Below are positions 33,321-33,328 of a DNA stretch of 33,328 nucleotides, in pieces. The stretch is from Aeromicrobium sp. PE09-221 (GTDB lineage Bacteria; Actinomycetota; Actinomycetes; Propionibacteriales; Nocardioidaceae): assembly GCF_002174305.1 (NCBI RefSeq), contig NZ_MIJB01000004.1:1-33328 (forward strand). Reading direction: 5' to 3'. Under the pieces are notes generated by a model that made no database searches, was not told where the DNA came from, and was given only the letters and a program-made list of their open reading frames with translations. The number at the start of each line of letters is the position of its first letter. Positions within the stretch are counted from its first letter, which is position 1. The position numbers and the translations under genes were made by a program.

Positions 33321-33328
33321 GACTCCGA
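33078..33328. repeat. 83-bp tandem repeat, three copies, upstream of folE
   Basis: Copies begin at 33078, 33161 and 33244 with period 83. Copies 2 and 3 are almost identical; copy 1 (next to folE) differs at a few positions; the far copy lacks 9 bases (one CCGCTCGCT unit). Each copy holds the folE upstream sequence with its ribosome site and an ATGAGCGAGCGGAGCGAGC low-complexity string. The window ends here, so more copies may follow. Confidence 0.92.

Noticed and set aside
33078..33328. CRISPR array at the right end
   Set aside because: The copies abut with an 83-bp period and no unique spacers; it is a plain tandem duplication.

Overview
The window is GC-rich actinobacterial DNA. A WhiB3-like protein, DUF3073 and DUF3180 proteins, a Streptomyces-type valine dehydrogenase, the purF-purM-DUF3073 order, the folE-folP-folB-folK operon, GTG starts and several promoters of the form TAGNNT-N6/7-RTG (leaderless transcripts) all point to an Actinomycetes chromosome. 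The genus cannot be fixed from the sequence alone.

Region 1 (1-13650) looks accessory. It opens with the 3' end of an IS3-type transposase, a helix-turn-helix gene that seems to run into the IS end, and a frameshifted remnant. Then comes a catabolic locus. An MHS-type transporter is divergent from a tandem set: HyuA-like ATPase, HyuB-like subunit with a C-terminal tail resembling an acetone-carboxylase gamma subunit, CaiB/BaiF CoA-transferase, crotonase, GAF-PucR regulator, degradative class II HMG-CoA reductase (mvaA) and HMG-CoA lyase (mvaB). The last two convert mevalonate to acetyl-CoA and acetoacetate. The upstream enzymes could make a second feed into HMG-CoA (carboxylation, CoA transfer, hydration). 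I see no established pathway with this gene set, and it is the best candidate for an undescribed system.

Region 2 (13900-20000) holds a nitronate monooxygenase, a Dps-TraR/DksA-like pair, a convergent WhiB3-like gene with two strong hairpins between, a dienelactone-hydrolase-family protein, and a divergent MarR/MMPL-exporter pair.

Region 3 (20000-29400) is largely housekeeping: valine dehydrogenase, DUF3073, purM and purF (ATGA overlap), an acyl-CoA synthetase, an SRPBCC gene broken by one amber codon, a transglycosylase-type lipoprotein, a sterol-carrier-family protein and a DUF885 peptidase. The last two are divergent, and a 39-bp perfect inverted repeat fills the space between their promoters.

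Region 4 (29600-33328, minus strand) is the folate operon folE-folP-(NTF2-like)-folB-folK-DUF3180. An 83-bp unit is tandemly repeated upstream of folE. It creates chained mini-ORFs joined by ATGA overlaps, and similar ATGA-bounded mini-ORFs sit before folB and before the crotonase gene.
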